From Urophycis tenuis (taxonomy: Eukaryota > Chordata > Actinopteri > Gadiformes > Phycidae), in assembly GCA_036785325.1 (NCBI GenBank), contig JAXIVH010000130.1, forward strand, positions 411,581 to 475,580: a stretch of 64,000 bases of DNA. The letters are read 5' to 3'. Below, one piece after another: positions 43,561 to 54,242 of the stretch (position 1 is its first letter; each line of letters begins with the position of its first letter). Below the pieces are notes generated by a model. It saw only the letters and a list, made by a program, of their open reading frames with translations. It ran no database searches and was not told where the DNA came from. The position numbers and the translations under genes were made by a program.

Positions 43561-43974
43561 TATCATCATTGATTCATTTTGTAGTCTTAATTAATTAATA
43601 CTTATAATAATACATCTATAATCTATAGTTACATGTAGCCATTTTCACTCTCTCATTATTAGAAAGAAGCAATACTGACAACATCAACCACATGCAAGCA
43701 TTGTACAATGCTATTATCAGAAAAGCTTTGATACGTGACTGAAACGCATCACTTAATCACTTAAGAAAGATACAATCCCAGATGTAATCTTCACTATAGT
43801 GAAGATAGCGTGATGGGGGGGTCCCTCGGATCAAGTGGGCTACCGGCAGCTGGTGTCTCTCATACAACGTCTGGTCTCCATTGTCCACCAAGGTTAGGGC
43901 GCAGCGACACAAGCGGGGAGCGCCGGTCGCTGGCGCTTTCCACAGCCACCTGCCGTATAGCGCTTAGTCATGCT

Positions 43975-44262
43975 GTCGCCGTCGTCCGTCCGTGCGTCCG
44001 TCCGTCCTCTCCTGCATCTGGCCTCCGCAGTCCTTCCTCTGGTAGATCCTCGTTAGGGCCCCGGTGCTGCGGGGGTTTGGGATTAAGAGACAAGGACTTT
44101 GAATTTGTGGTCCGACGAAAGAAAAAAAACTATCATTATCGGTTGTTAGCATAATGTATCATAGAATGCAACATATTAAGCTATTAAAAGCTATTTTTTT
44201 TATTTGGGCTAATTTAACTCACTAACTCGCTAATACTATCACAAATATTAGCCTATTAGCTT
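43975..44262 (-). pseudogene. Gamma-M-crystallin pseudogene: intron 2 and part of exon 3
   Basis: 44262-44075 matches intron 2 of gene A (47477-47700), including the acceptor CCCGCAG. From 44066 down, exon 3 starts CACCGGGG as in the intact genes, then decays (a deletion, frameshift and a GTCC repeat at 43985-44010). Exon 2 is absent; the homology stops at 44262. Confidence 0.85.
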
Positions 44263-44451
44263 AGAACCTCCAGATTTCATTCAAACTGTATTACAAAGGG
44301 CTACTTCCGTATAGCGGTGCTATGTGTTTTTCATTTTTGTAAACGTTATACTTTTTGAGATATTTGCGATTAAACGTGCAAACTCCCATAGAGGTAACAT
44401 TGAGCCTCTCCATTGTTACATTTCACTCTGCTCATTGCCTTCTGGCTGTCA

Positions 44452-44570
44452 GCTGGGTGGCACAGCCCAGTGGGTAGGGCGTGTGTTCAACACCTGGAGG
44501 GTTGATGGTTTGAACCCCACCTCAACTAAATGTATCTATGATGGCGGGCATTCTTATGCAAGTAATCAGT
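44452..44570 (+). repeat. tRNA-like SINE head
   Basis: 'ggtggcacagcccagtgggt' resembles a tRNA A box, and 'gatggtttgaaccccacc' at about 44504-44521 a B box, the two about 45 bp apart. A short non-tRNA body follows. It is unique to duplication unit 2. Confidence 0.6.
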
Positions 44571-45047
44571 AATGCCTTGCATGGAATTACAGTTTGTGGT
44601 TATACACTCCAATGGTCACACAGCTGTGAATTGTTGTGATTCAATTCAAGCAACGTGAATCAGGCAAAGTCAGTGTCTTCTCATACGCCAGGCACTAAAC
44701 AGCAATGACAAATTAAAAATAGGAAAATATAGAAAGTAGAGATATAGATATTTCTATATCTGACAGATATGTCAGATATGTTAGATATAGAAAGTACACC
44801 AAAAAGACACCGGGAGCACTTTGAAATCAATGTGTTGACAGTAGTGATTCATATTCAATGAAAACCTCAGGGGCCGTGCACTGCAGGAGTAGATGTCGTT
44901 GAGGTGGAAGCGGGTTGCACAGGGAGAGTCCTCATTCAGCTCAATGTTCAGAGATCATCATCTCGTGTCGGATCCCTGCTTCTGCAGATGGGATTATGTC
45001 AAAATGGTCTGTTCTCCACTTTGGTTTATCATCGTTGATTCATTTTG

Positions 45048-45200
45048 TAGTCTTATATTAATACTTACAATAATACATCTATAATCTATATTTGTATGTA
45101 GTCTTATATTAATACCTATAATAATACATCTATAATCTATATTTGTATGTAGTCTTATATTAATACTTATAATGATACATCTATGATCTATATTTGTATG
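45048..45200 (+). repeat. 51 bp tandem repeat, exactly three units
   Basis: Units at 45048-45098, 45099-45149 and 45150-45200, differing by a few bases. The paralogous position in unit 1 (about 43580-43630) has only one copy. Confidence 0.92.
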
Positions 45201-45550
45201 TAGTCTTTTCATTATTAGAAAGAAGCAATACTGACAACATCAACCAAATGCCAGCATTTTGCAACACTATTATCAGAAGAGGTTTGATAGTTGACTGAAA
45301 TGAATCACTTAATCACTTAAGAAAGACACAATCGTAGATATCATCTTTGCACCGTTGTTGAAATCCACCCAGTGCTGTGATCCTGATTGGGGGGCCCGTC
45401 CGAGCAAGTACCGACAGCTGGTGTCTCTCATACAGTCCAGACTCCATTGTCCACCAAGGTTAGGGCGCAGTGACATAGGTGGGGAGTGCCGCTCGACAGC
45501 CATCTCCACAGCCACTTTCCTTGATGAAGAGGATCTGGAAAAAAAAAGAC

Positions 45551-47160
45551 ATGCTTTACTGCATCTCATATCCGATGGGGCCAGCCAGAGCAATAGGTTA
45601 TATAGGCAATAGGGTGTTCCACCTTAACAGGAATGGAGTTGATGATTTTAGGAACTGTGGGGAATTGACAGGGGAAAAAAAACAACTCGGGACATTGTTC
45701 TATTTTGTTCTTTATTTTTTTATTTGTTGCGGTATCAATAGAGGTACAGAGATACAGAGGCACAACAGATGCATGCCAGAAAAACTAGTCTTACGTTTCC
45801 CATTGTGTCGGTTAGCTATGGTTACACTGTAGAGGGTTCAGCTGGGCTTTATAAGCCATGACAAAACCTGCCGATCGGTCATTCTAATCAATGACCGGGC
45901 TTGTCAGCCTTTGTTTTTTCTGCCAATCGATATTCCTTACCTTTCTGGTAAACAAAGCAATTCAGGTGTTTTTTTGTGTGTGTGTGTGTGTGTGTGTCTC
46001 TTGTTCTCAATTGCATTTATAGTTGTTTATATTGAGACGGTGATGCAAAAATATGAGAACAACATATAAAATACAATATTAACAAAAATGTTACATATGA
46101 AATCAGTGCTCTTGTCAAACACAAACATATGCATGTTGATAACAAGCTGAATGGAAATAATATATAAAATACTTACTTGGAGGAGATATCATGTATTTAA
46201 AAATAGGATGGCCATTCAGTAAATAGCCCACTGGTTAATAAAGCTGGACATTTGAAGTACCTTGTGAGTGACTTTGGACAAAACTGTCTGCTATAATGCC
46301 CTAAATGTAAATGCAATTGTCTTGTTTTCTCTCCACGTGTATAGTAAGTAGGCCTACAGCGCAATTTGCGGAATTTTAACATTTCTACTTAATCTAAATT
46401 CAGTCAGTTTGTGCTCGTTTGAGGCAGTCAGCTTCCGCCACCCATGAATCATTCCGAGCAGAGAAAGCATTAAGAACGTATAGAAGAAACTTTGTGTTTG
46501 CATACATCCCAGCTGTAACACTGTCATATCTGTATTATTTGTTTGGCCATTTGTACTTTAACGTGCTAGGAGTGAGTGAGGGGATCAGCAATAATTGCAT
46601 GTTGTTGTCTATACAGGTCAAGTCATTATAAATAGGCCTGTACATGAGCCTTTATGTTTTCAGAATCGAAAAATGCCACAAAGCATTTCAATGCATTATG
46701 TGTTTGTGCAGTCTAGCTAAATCAATAGCTAGACCCCCCCCCCAAAAAAAAAAAAAAAAAAGTTCCCTCAAGGAAGCCAAATCAATTCTGTCCATTTTGT
46801 TTCTGTCCTAAGCTAAAATATATATATATATATATACTATTTTTGAATTTTCGAGTACACAAAAATATTATGTTACAGGTTTTTGCTTTGTCTTAAAAAT
46901 TTGGATTACAATTCAAAGACAAACAATGGTCTATATGTAAGATAATACTGGTCACAAGACTACGAGCATCATAGTAAAAACAATTATTGGCGAAATATAG
47001 AAGACAGGAGCAACAATAAGTGCCAATACACCACATACAGACATAAGGAGGGTCTGGCATCACCTATTTAACACGTTTTAATCTTTTAAAACACACAGCT
47101 TCTCTTTCATCCACTCACCAAACCAAAAAACAAAACTGTATTTTAGGTTTCCGTGCACAA
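45551..47160. other. No gene seen
   Basis: AT-rich region 3' of crystallin gene A. It holds a short (TG)n at about 45974-45998, a SINE-tail copy (reverse) at about 46262-46315, a C/A homopolymer pair at 46735-46760 and a (TA)n near 46820. No coding region supported. Confidence 0.45.
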
Positions 47161-47163
47161 GCC

Positions 47164-47169
47164 TTTATT
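47164..47169 (-). terminator. Poly(A) signal of crystallin gene A
   Basis: AATAAA on the minus strand, about 35 bases after the stop codon. Confidence 0.75.
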
Positions 47170-47203
47170 TAAAAAAAAGCTATGATTCAGAGAAACAGCG
47201 ATT

Positions 47204-48136
47204 TCAACAGGACTCCATGATGCGCTTGAAGGAGTTGAACCTCGTGGCGCCGCCCATGTCCCTCATGCTGCGGTACTCCCCAGGCCTCATGTACATCATC
47301 CTGCCCCTGTAGTTGGGCTGCTCGTACATCAGCCAGTGGCCCTCCATCACGTTGCACGACTGGCACTCGGACATGCGGTAGCGCTCCGCCATGTCGTCGC
47401 AGTCGTCGGTCATCTCGTGCATCTGGCCGCCAAAGTTCTCCTTCTCGTAGATCCTCATCCTGAACTGGCCCCGGTGCTGCGGGGGGTTTGGAAATAAGAG
47501 ACAAGGACTTTGAAATTGTGGTCCGACGAAAGAAAAACCATCATTATCGGTAGCTAACATGTGTATCATAGAATGCAGCATATTAAGCCATTCAAAGCTA
47601 ATTTGGCAAAAAAAACTTGCTATCGCTAACTCGCTATCGCTAACTCGCTAACACTATCACAAATATTAGCCTATTAGCTTCAAACCGTGTTTGGAGTGGT
47701 TACCGTGGGGATCATGCGGCAGGACCTGATGCAGTCACTCATGCCCATGCGCTGGTAGTCGGAGTACTCTCCCCTCTTGACGAAGCACTGGTTCCCCGTG
47801 AAGTTGGCGCGGTCGTACACCACGAAGAAGCCGCTCTCCACCCTGCAGGAGTGGCACCTGCTCAGGTAGGAGGTCATGTCGGGGCAGTCGCCGCTGCTCT
47901 CATAGGACCGGCCCTGGAAGTTCCGGTCCTCGTAGAAGATGATCTGCAGGCCAGGAGCAAAGGACCAGTTTTTTGGGGTTGTTAAGGGGGGGGGGGGGGG
48001 AAACGGGGCTTGTCATTGCGTGGTCAGAACATGGACGCAAAGTGCATTGTGTTCTCTTTCTTTTTATTTGGACTGTTATGTATTAAATTGTATTGATCAC
48101 GTCAAAAGTGTCACTTCTTACCTTGCCAGTGGTCAT
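47204..48136 (-). CDS. crygm: Gamma-M-crystallin, gene A
   Basis: Three exons with GT-AG borders: 48136-48122 (MTTGK), 47943-47704 (80 codons, first domain) and 47476-47204 (90 codons plus stop, second domain), 175 residues in all. Each domain holds two Greek-key motifs: IIFYEDRNFQGRSYE, FFVVYDRANFTGNQ, RIYEKENFGGQM and WLMYEQPNYRGRM. High Met and the lack of the usual tryptophans mark the aquatic gamma-M type, a lens structural protein packed at very high concentration. The exon plan (tiny first exon, one domain per later exon) is that of vertebrate gamma-crystallins. Introns are 178 and 227 bp. It is an inverted near-copy of gene C (same first domain; K for R near the C-terminus). The exact paralogue number cannot be assigned. 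Confidence 0.95.
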
Positions 48137-48189
48137 GATTCTGGTGAGCTGATCTCCGATGCGATGCATCCACATCGACCCTTTAAGCC

Positions 48190-48197
48190 TATTTATA
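48190..48197 (-). promoter_or_regulatory. TATA box of gene A
   Basis: TATAAATA on the minus strand, about 54 bases upstream of the ATG. Confidence 0.75.
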
Positions 48198-48243
48198 CAT
48201 TGCCCGGCCAGGCTATCGACATGCGTATTGTCCAGGAAACCTG

Positions 48244-48253
48244 TGAGTCATCA
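48244..48253 (-). promoter_or_regulatory. Maf/AP-1-like element of gene A
   Basis: TGATGACTCA on the minus strand, 46 bases upstream of the TATA box. The same ten bases occur upstream of gene B at similar spacing. Maf factors drive crystallin genes through TGCTGACTCA-type sites. Confidence 0.6.
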
Positions 48254-48280
48254 GTCTATTCAGTGCAGCACTATAGGGTG

Positions 48281-48282
<2 letters not shown>

Positions 48283-48320
<38 letters not shown>
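48283..48320 (+). repeat. (CA)n microsatellite in the A/B divergent promoter region
   Basis: About 19 CA units between genes A and B. A 20-base G run lies at about 48720-48739 in the same intergenic space. Confidence 0.95.
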
Positions 48321-48322
<2 letters not shown>

Positions 48323-48764
48323 GCGCACACCGTACTGTATTTGTCGATATGGACCAGTTACTATGCACACACCATGATTTAACATTTCACCAAGTCATCA
48401 AATTCGGGGGATTGTTTTCAATCAGCTCACTCACAGGATAGAACAACGGGGTCTGTTATGATGATGTGGATGGCACACACAGGGCAAATGGAACCACCAC
48501 AGAGTTAAAAACCCATAGCCAAATAAATAACTGCAGAATGTGCAGATGGGACGTGTGCTATTTTTTGCTGTCGTGCTGTGTTTGGTATCACAGACAGACA
48601 ACGATCAACCGGTTCAACGGGCATTACTTGGGAGGTGGGAGGAAGGGGGGCTTGTCGGGGGTCTGCAGGGGTCAGGCTTCCCGAAAATTCCCGATAACAA
48701 TGATCGGAGCTCTGATGTCGGGGGGGGGGGGGGGGGGGGCGCAACGAAGAGGAGTGGGTCTGGG

Positions 48765-48775
48765 TGATGACTCAG
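48765..48775 (+). promoter_or_regulatory. Maf/AP-1-like element of gene B
   Basis: TGATGACTCAG, 54 bases upstream of the gene B TATA box; same ten-base core as the gene A element. Confidence 0.6.
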
Positions 48776-48829
48776 GGTTTTTCTATTCCAGATGAGAAGA
48801 GAGAAGGTTCTCCGCGGCTTGGCGGTTGG

Positions 48830-48836
48830 TATAAAT
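48830..48836 (+). promoter_or_regulatory. TATA box of gene B
   Basis: TATAAAT, 60 bases upstream of the ATG at 48897. Confidence 0.75.
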
Positions 48837-48896
48837 GCATGGCGTGTCTGACCATCAAACATCATCCGGACATCTGCGACTACCCAAACAGTCACC

Positions 48897-50527
48897 ATGG
48901 GCAGGGTAAGGGACAGACTCACTGTTTGATCACACTGGCCTCGAAAGAAGAAGTCCTTCCTGGTCAATGTTACTATTCCTCATATTGTGTGGTGAAAGGG
49001 GTTCCATACAGGAAATGTATGAACCTAGCAATTGAAATGCTTGAAACTTGTTCTGGTGACTTTCTTACTGTATTAGCAGCAATGAAATGTTTCACCTTCT
49101 GACAAATGTTCTCTTTGTAAGTGGCTTTTGATGAAAGCATCTGCTAAATGCCCCTAAATGTAAATGTAAATGAATCACAACAAAAAGATAATATAGAAAT
49201 GTAGAAATGTAGTCTATTTCTTACATTTTCACCATCCAATATGTAGCCCACGGCGGTGACATGACCTTCCGTTTGCTTGTAATAACCGCTTAGCGTTGTG
49301 CAGCAGCACATGAAACCCTTCTGACCTTCACCGTGTCACATTGTCGTCTGCTGCGGGTCACAGATCACCTTCTTCGAGGACAAGAACTTCCAGGGTCGCT
49401 CCTACGACTGCAGCAGCGACTGCTCCGAGTTCTCCGCGCACCTGAGCCGCTGCAGCTCCTGCCGTGTGGAGAGCGGCTGCTTCGTGGTCTACGAGCGGCC
49501 CGACTTCACGGGCAGCCAGGCGTTCCTGAGGAGGGGCGAGTACCCCGACTTCCAGCGCATGAGCGGCATGGCCGGCGCCATGTGCATGACCGACATGGAC
49601 ACCGTCCGCTCCTGCCGCTTCATCCCCATGGTGAGGGGAGACTCCGATTCCGATGGTGGGGTCGGTCCGCTGTGCCGATTGGTTAGCTATAGCGGCCATT
49701 TTGGTCAAGGATTCAATCCAATCCACTTTATTTATATAGCACAATTTAATTTGAAATTTAATTTAATTTACTTTAATTTAATTTCAAATTTAATTTTCAT
49801 TTTAATTTTATATAGCACAATTTAATTTGAAATTTAATTCAATTTAATTTACTTTAATTTAATTTCAAATTTAATTTTCATTTTAATTTTATATAGCACA
49901 ATTTAAAGATTGTATGCTAATTTGGACGCTTGCTAATGTGAATGAGTTGACATTAGCAAAGCAATGTTAATTATCTAATTAGTCATTAGATTAGGTTGAT
50001 GGTGACTGGTCTGGGCTTGTATGCTCATTTCTGTTCAAAATGATGTAGTAACTGTGGTGTTAACGCTGTAACTGCTAAATGTATGAATCCAGGTTGGACT
50101 GGTGGCTAAACGGCGTGCTAGTAATAACTCTGTGTGTTTGGATGAGGGTTTCTCCTCAGTTTGGAATGAACTGGATTTTGTGTTGACGCCATTATTAAGC
50201 GACTTCTTCTTCGTCTTTGTCTTGTGATCCAACCCCACCACAAAAAAAAAACAGCACCGGGGCCAGTTCAGGATGAGGATCTACGAGAAGGAGAACTTTG
50301 GCGGCCAGATGCACGAGATGACCGACGACTGCGACGACATGGCGGAGCGCTACCGCATGTCCGAGTGCCAGTCGTGCAACGTGATGGAGGGCCACTGGCT
50401 GATGTACGAGCAGCCCAACTACAGGGGCAGGATGATGTACATGAGGCCTGGGGAGTACCGCAGCATGAGGGACATGGGCGGCGCCACGAGGTTCAACTCC
50501 TTCAGGCGCATCATGGATATGTGTTAA
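48897..50527 (+). CDS. crygm: Gamma-M-crystallin, gene B (divergent first domain)
   Basis: Exons 48897-48905 (MGR), 49364-49630 (89 codons) and 50255-50527 (90 codons plus stop), 182 residues. The first domain (ITFFEDKNFQGRSYD, then CFVVYERPDFTGSQ) is well diverged from genes A and C and has about eight extra residues (SGMAGAMCMTDMD) before SCRFIPM. The second domain is identical in DNA to gene C until the last few codons (MDMC for MESC). The exon 3 acceptor is odd: a run of A, not pyrimidines, precedes CAG, and an A-run begins at the TAA stop. Intron 2 carries a 92 bp tandem duplication. It is transcribed divergently from gene A. Confidence 0.9.
49734..49905 (+). repeat. 92 bp tandem duplication in intron 2 of gene B
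   Basis: Two copies of a unit starting 'tatatagcacaatttaattt', made almost only of A and T with internal inverted symmetry (AATTTGAAATT and AATTTCAAATT). Confidence 0.85.
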
Positions 50528-50575
50528 AAAAAAAAAAAAAAAAAACGTGACCCCGGCGTCTCTCGCTTAAACTCA

Positions 50576-50581
50576 AATAAA
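50576..50581 (+). terminator. Poly(A) signal of gene B
   Basis: AATAAA about 50 bases after the stop codon. Confidence 0.7.
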
Positions 50582-50589
50582 ACATCATT

Positions 50590-52190
50590 TTGAAGTATCT
50601 CTGTTCTCTGTTTCAAGTGACTGGTCTGAAAAATGACCCAAAAGCCACTGCTATTTACCTTATGTGTATTGTCAATATATTCAAAGTCTTCTAATTACTA
50701 AATATCAATGAATTGCATACTATGCATTTTTTGCAGAGGAAAAAAATTACCTTCAGTACGAAGCCATTCTACTCAGGAAAGGAAAGGAAAATGTGTGAAC
50801 ACAAACGAGAGCTGATGATACAGATTTGAAGAATTTGTACACATTCAGGACTGTGTATACATTCTTCATATCCCCCTAATTAACATCATCCAGGCAGCAA
50901 TATCATAAAATAACATCTATTGTCAGTGTTGTTTACATAGAGGTGTTTGGGAAATTACCTTCTTAAAAGGTCACAACATGGTTCCAGGGAAACACAACCC
51001 TTACTTGTCTTCATTGACTTGTTCTCCTAGTTGAATATGGGTCGCCTGGATTGCCTTTTATATCAAAGACAGGTATGAATGTATCATACTTCAGCATTTG
51101 TGATAGTACATTTTTGCTGAGGATACATAAAAATCGTTCATAATTCTGCAATAACCTCAATGTATTACACCTTTCAGTATAAGTGTGTGTTTATGCTAAA
51201 GTGTGGGCTGACATTATACATTGTTTGCTGTGCCCTGTTGTATCTAAGTGCAGCCTATTGTAGGCCTGCATTGTCCTTTTCAAAGCAGAGGTAGGGCTAT
51301 TCAGGTAGGGCTATTCAGAGTGGCGTTGTTTCAACTTGTTCTCTTTCAAATGAAACAAAGCGTATGAAGAAAAAGAAAGGGCAATAACTGTAAATGTGCA
51401 AATACACAGTCAATCTGTGGTTGTGTCATTCATGCGCTGGCCAGTTTGTGGAAACACAATTGTTTACGAATACTTTTCTAATGGTGAAGTCTCCGCATGT
51501 CGACAATGGTACCGTTAGAATGCAAGTCACAATAACTTGCAGCACAGTTCTCCTGACATTGTTATCTCTTGAAGAGACCTTTAAGGTACACTGACAGAGT
51601 GAGTCACATTTAGTATCACATTCCATGGCTCATTCGTCAGATCCTTCACAAGATCATCACTGAAGTATGTGGACGTCATTCCCATGACGAGGGCCTGCTG
51701 CAATGCATTTGTGGTCTATTTTTTTTTTTTTTAATTATTATTATTTTTTTTTTTTTATTAACAAACCAGTGTCACTACTAAGAAAATACATTTAAGACTG
51801 AACTACGATTATAAGATCCAATAGCAAATCCAACCAATCACAAGGTGTTTGACCCAAGAACAGCAATTGGCAAAAACTGTATGGGATTATACCAGCAGAT
51901 GTAATCACACGTTAACAAACACCTCAAAAACAGACCCCGAGGGGTTAATGTTTACCTCATGCAGGACGCACCGATATGTTAATATGCGCTTGCTGACAAC
52001 ATTACCGTACTGTACCGGAGAATCTTCTTGTTCTCTGCCATTGAAAATACACAATGGCATTGGAGCGGCCACACCTGCACACAATGGTCGATTACCGGCT
52101 GGCAGCAGTGGAAACGAGAGGCCCCTATATGATACTGTCCAGTCAGGGCTTTGAAACAATGGAGGGGTTTTTTTGGGGGACAGTAAATCC
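50590..52190. other. Intergenic between crystallin genes B and C
   Basis: AT-rich with no coding region. A 14 bp direct repeat ('ggtagggctattca') lies at about 51290-51318, and T-runs at 51720-51760. A TGCTGAC half-site at 51991-51997 is about 195 bp upstream of the gene C TATA box. Confidence 0.5.
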
Positions 52191-52192
52191 GG

Positions 52193-52199
52193 TATAAAA
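52193..52199 (+). promoter_or_regulatory. TATA box of gene C
   Basis: TATAAAA, about 82 bases upstream of the ATG at 52281. The TGATGACTCA element of genes A and B is not seen at the matching position. Confidence 0.75.
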
Positions 52200-52280
52200 G
52201 TAGCCAGCACAGAGCATAAGCTGTACATACCAGCCAGATATATTCATAACTCCATCCCTCCACGGGGGAACAAACCCAAA

Positions 52281-53117
52281 ATGACCACGGGAAAGGTAAG
52301 CTACAAGCTAACATGGGTCAAACCTGCGTGATATACAATATATATCGCATGAGGTATCACATGATTGTTCCTTCCTTTGCTCCTGGCCTGCAGATCATCT
52401 TCTACGAGGACCGGAACTTCCAGGGCCGGTCCTATGAGAGCAGCGGCGACTGCCCCGACATGACCTCCTACCTGAGCAGGTGCCACTCCTGCAGGGTGGA
52501 GAGCGGCTTCTTCGTGGTGTACGACCGCGCCAACTTCACGGGGAACCAGTGCTTCGTCAAGAGGGGGGAGTACTCCGACTACCAGCGCATGGGCATGAGT
52601 GACTGCATCAGGTCCTGCCGCATGATCCCCACGGTAACCACTCCAAACACGGTTTGAAGCTAATAGGCTAATATTTGTGATAGTGTTAGCGAGTTAGCGA
52701 TAGCGAGTTTTTTGCCAAATTAGCTTTGAATGGCTTAATATGCTGCATTCTATGATACACATGTTAGCTACCGATAATGATGGTTTTTCTTTCGTCGGAC
52801 CACAATTTCAAAGTCCTTGTCTCTTATTTCCAACCCCCCCGCAGCACCGGGGCCAGTTCAGGATGAGGATCTACGAGAAGGAGAACTTTGGCGGCCAGAT
52901 GCACGAGATGACCGACGACTGCGACGACATGGCGGAGCGCTACCGCATGTCCGAGTGCCAGTCGTGCAACGTGATGGAGGGCCACTGGCTGATGTACGAG
53001 CAGCCCAACTACAGGGGCAGGATGATGTACATGAGGCCTGGGGAGTACCGCAGCATGAGGGACATGGGCGGCGCCACGAGGTTCAACTCCTTCAGGCGCA
53101 TCATGGAGTCCTGCTAG
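52281..53117 (+). CDS. crygm: Gamma-M-crystallin, gene C
   Basis: Exons 52281-52295 (MTTGK), 52394-52633 (80 codons) and 52845-53117 (90 codons plus stop), 175 residues. It has four Greek-key motifs as in gene A, the same Met-rich composition and the same exon phases. Coding sequence and intron 2 match gene A almost base for base in opposite orientation, but intron 1 is shorter (98 against 178 bp), and the 5' and 3' flanks differ. The copy therefore covers roughly exon 2 to exon 3. The product is a lens structural protein. Confidence 0.95.
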
Positions 53118-53144
53118 CATGTCGGGTAATAGGTCGACAATTCA

Positions 53145-53150
53145 AATAAA
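53145..53150 (+). terminator. Poly(A) signal of gene C
   Basis: AATAAA 28 bases after the stop codon. Confidence 0.75.
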
Positions 53151-53224
53151 TCCGTTTGAATTATGTGCTTCCAATGACTTCTGCACCTTTTGTCCAAAAT
53201 ATCAATGCCAATATAAAATCAAGC

Positions 53225-53466
53225 GCAGTCGAGAACTCCGCTCAACTACCTCAGCTGGTCGACTGGTACCTCCATCACTAAAAGGAGGAAAAGGTTGGAT
53301 GGCGAAATCTCAACTCTTCTCCATTTTGGCACCGCAGTGGTGGAACGAGCTCCCTGCCAATGTCAGGACTGTCAGGAGTCACTCCCCATCTTCTGGAAGA
53401 GACTCAAGACCCACTTGTTCAGAGTTCACCTGAACCCTGCATAACATCCATCCTCTACCTCTATCA
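53225..53466 (+). mobile_element. 3' end of an L2-like LINE
   Basis: Plus-strand codons give FSILAPQWWNELPANVR and further RT C-terminal sequence with a frameshift, ending HLNPA-stop and an A-run (53466-53488). A related piece lies at 58590-58690 on the minus strand. Confidence 0.65.
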
Positions 53467-53488
53467 AAAAAAAAAAAAAAAAAAAAAA

Positions 53489-54082
53489 CCCAGACGAGTC
53501 TGGGTTTGGTGGTTGCCAGGAGAACAGTACTTGTCTGACTGCATTGAGCCAAGTGTAAAGTTTGGTGGGAGGGAATCGTGGTGTGGGGTTGTTTCTTAGG
53601 AGCTGGGCTTGGTCCCTAAGTACCAGTGCAAGGAACTCTGAATGCTTCAGGATACCAAGAGAGTTTGGACAACTCCATGCTCCCAACATTGTGGACACAG
53701 TTTGGGGACGGCCCCTTCCTGTTCCAACATGACTGTGCACCAGTGCACAAAGCAAGGCCCATAAAGACATGGATGAGAGAGCTTGGTGTGGATGAACTTG
53801 ACTGGCCTGCACACAGTCCTGACCTCAACCCGATAGCAAACACCTTTGGGATAAATTACAGTGGAGACTGAGTGCCAGGCCTTCTCGTCCAACATCAGTG
53901 TGTGACCTCACAAATGTGCTTCTGGAAGAATGGTAAAGAATACCCATAAACACATTCCGAAACCTCACGGAAGCTGTTATAGCTGCAAAGTGTGGATCAA
54001 CGTCATATTATTAAGAATGGGATGTCACTTATGTTCATATGTGAGTCAAGGCAGGTGACTTAATGCTTTTGGCAATATAGTG
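53489..54082 (+). mobile_element. Tc1-like transposon, 3' half
   Basis: The plus strand reads transposase C-terminal motifs (LFQHDCAPVHKA, DWPAHSPDLNPIA) and ends with 'gcttttggcaatatagtg', the terminal inverted repeat of teleost Tc1 elements. The 5' half is missing and the catalytic domain is partial, so it is inactive. Confidence 0.8.
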
Positions 54083-54168
54083 AATACGTCATAGCAGGCA
54101 GAATTCCCACACGTCGCCCTGCATGATGTGTGCGATGCCTGTCTAAATCCACCAGGGAGTGGTATTGT

Positions 54169-54169
<1 letters not shown>

Positions 54170-54229
<60 letters not shown>
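54170..54229 (+). repeat. (CA)n microsatellite
   Basis: About 30 CA units. Confidence 0.97.
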
Positions 54230-54231
<2 letters not shown>

Positions 54232-54242
54232 TAGATACATGC

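Larger units (their letters stand above)
43240..45550. repeat. Diverged tandem segmental duplication, two units
   Basis: Unit 1 (about 43240-43960) and unit 2 (about 44268-45550) share three blocks: 43245-43400 with 44268-44410; 43410-43480 with 44945-45025; and 43575-43960 with 45040-45510. Unit 2 carries a SINE and a 51 bp tandem expansion absent from unit 1. The shared 'ccaccaaggttagggcgcag' segment reads SLRPNLGGQW on the minus strand; I do not recognise the protein. Confidence 0.65.

Noticed and set aside
47187..47504. Alternative-frame proteins over crystallin exon 3 (also 50224-50550 and 52817-53149)
   Set aside because: Frame-shifted reading of the GC-rich exon; the gamma-crystallin frame has correct splice phases and motifs.
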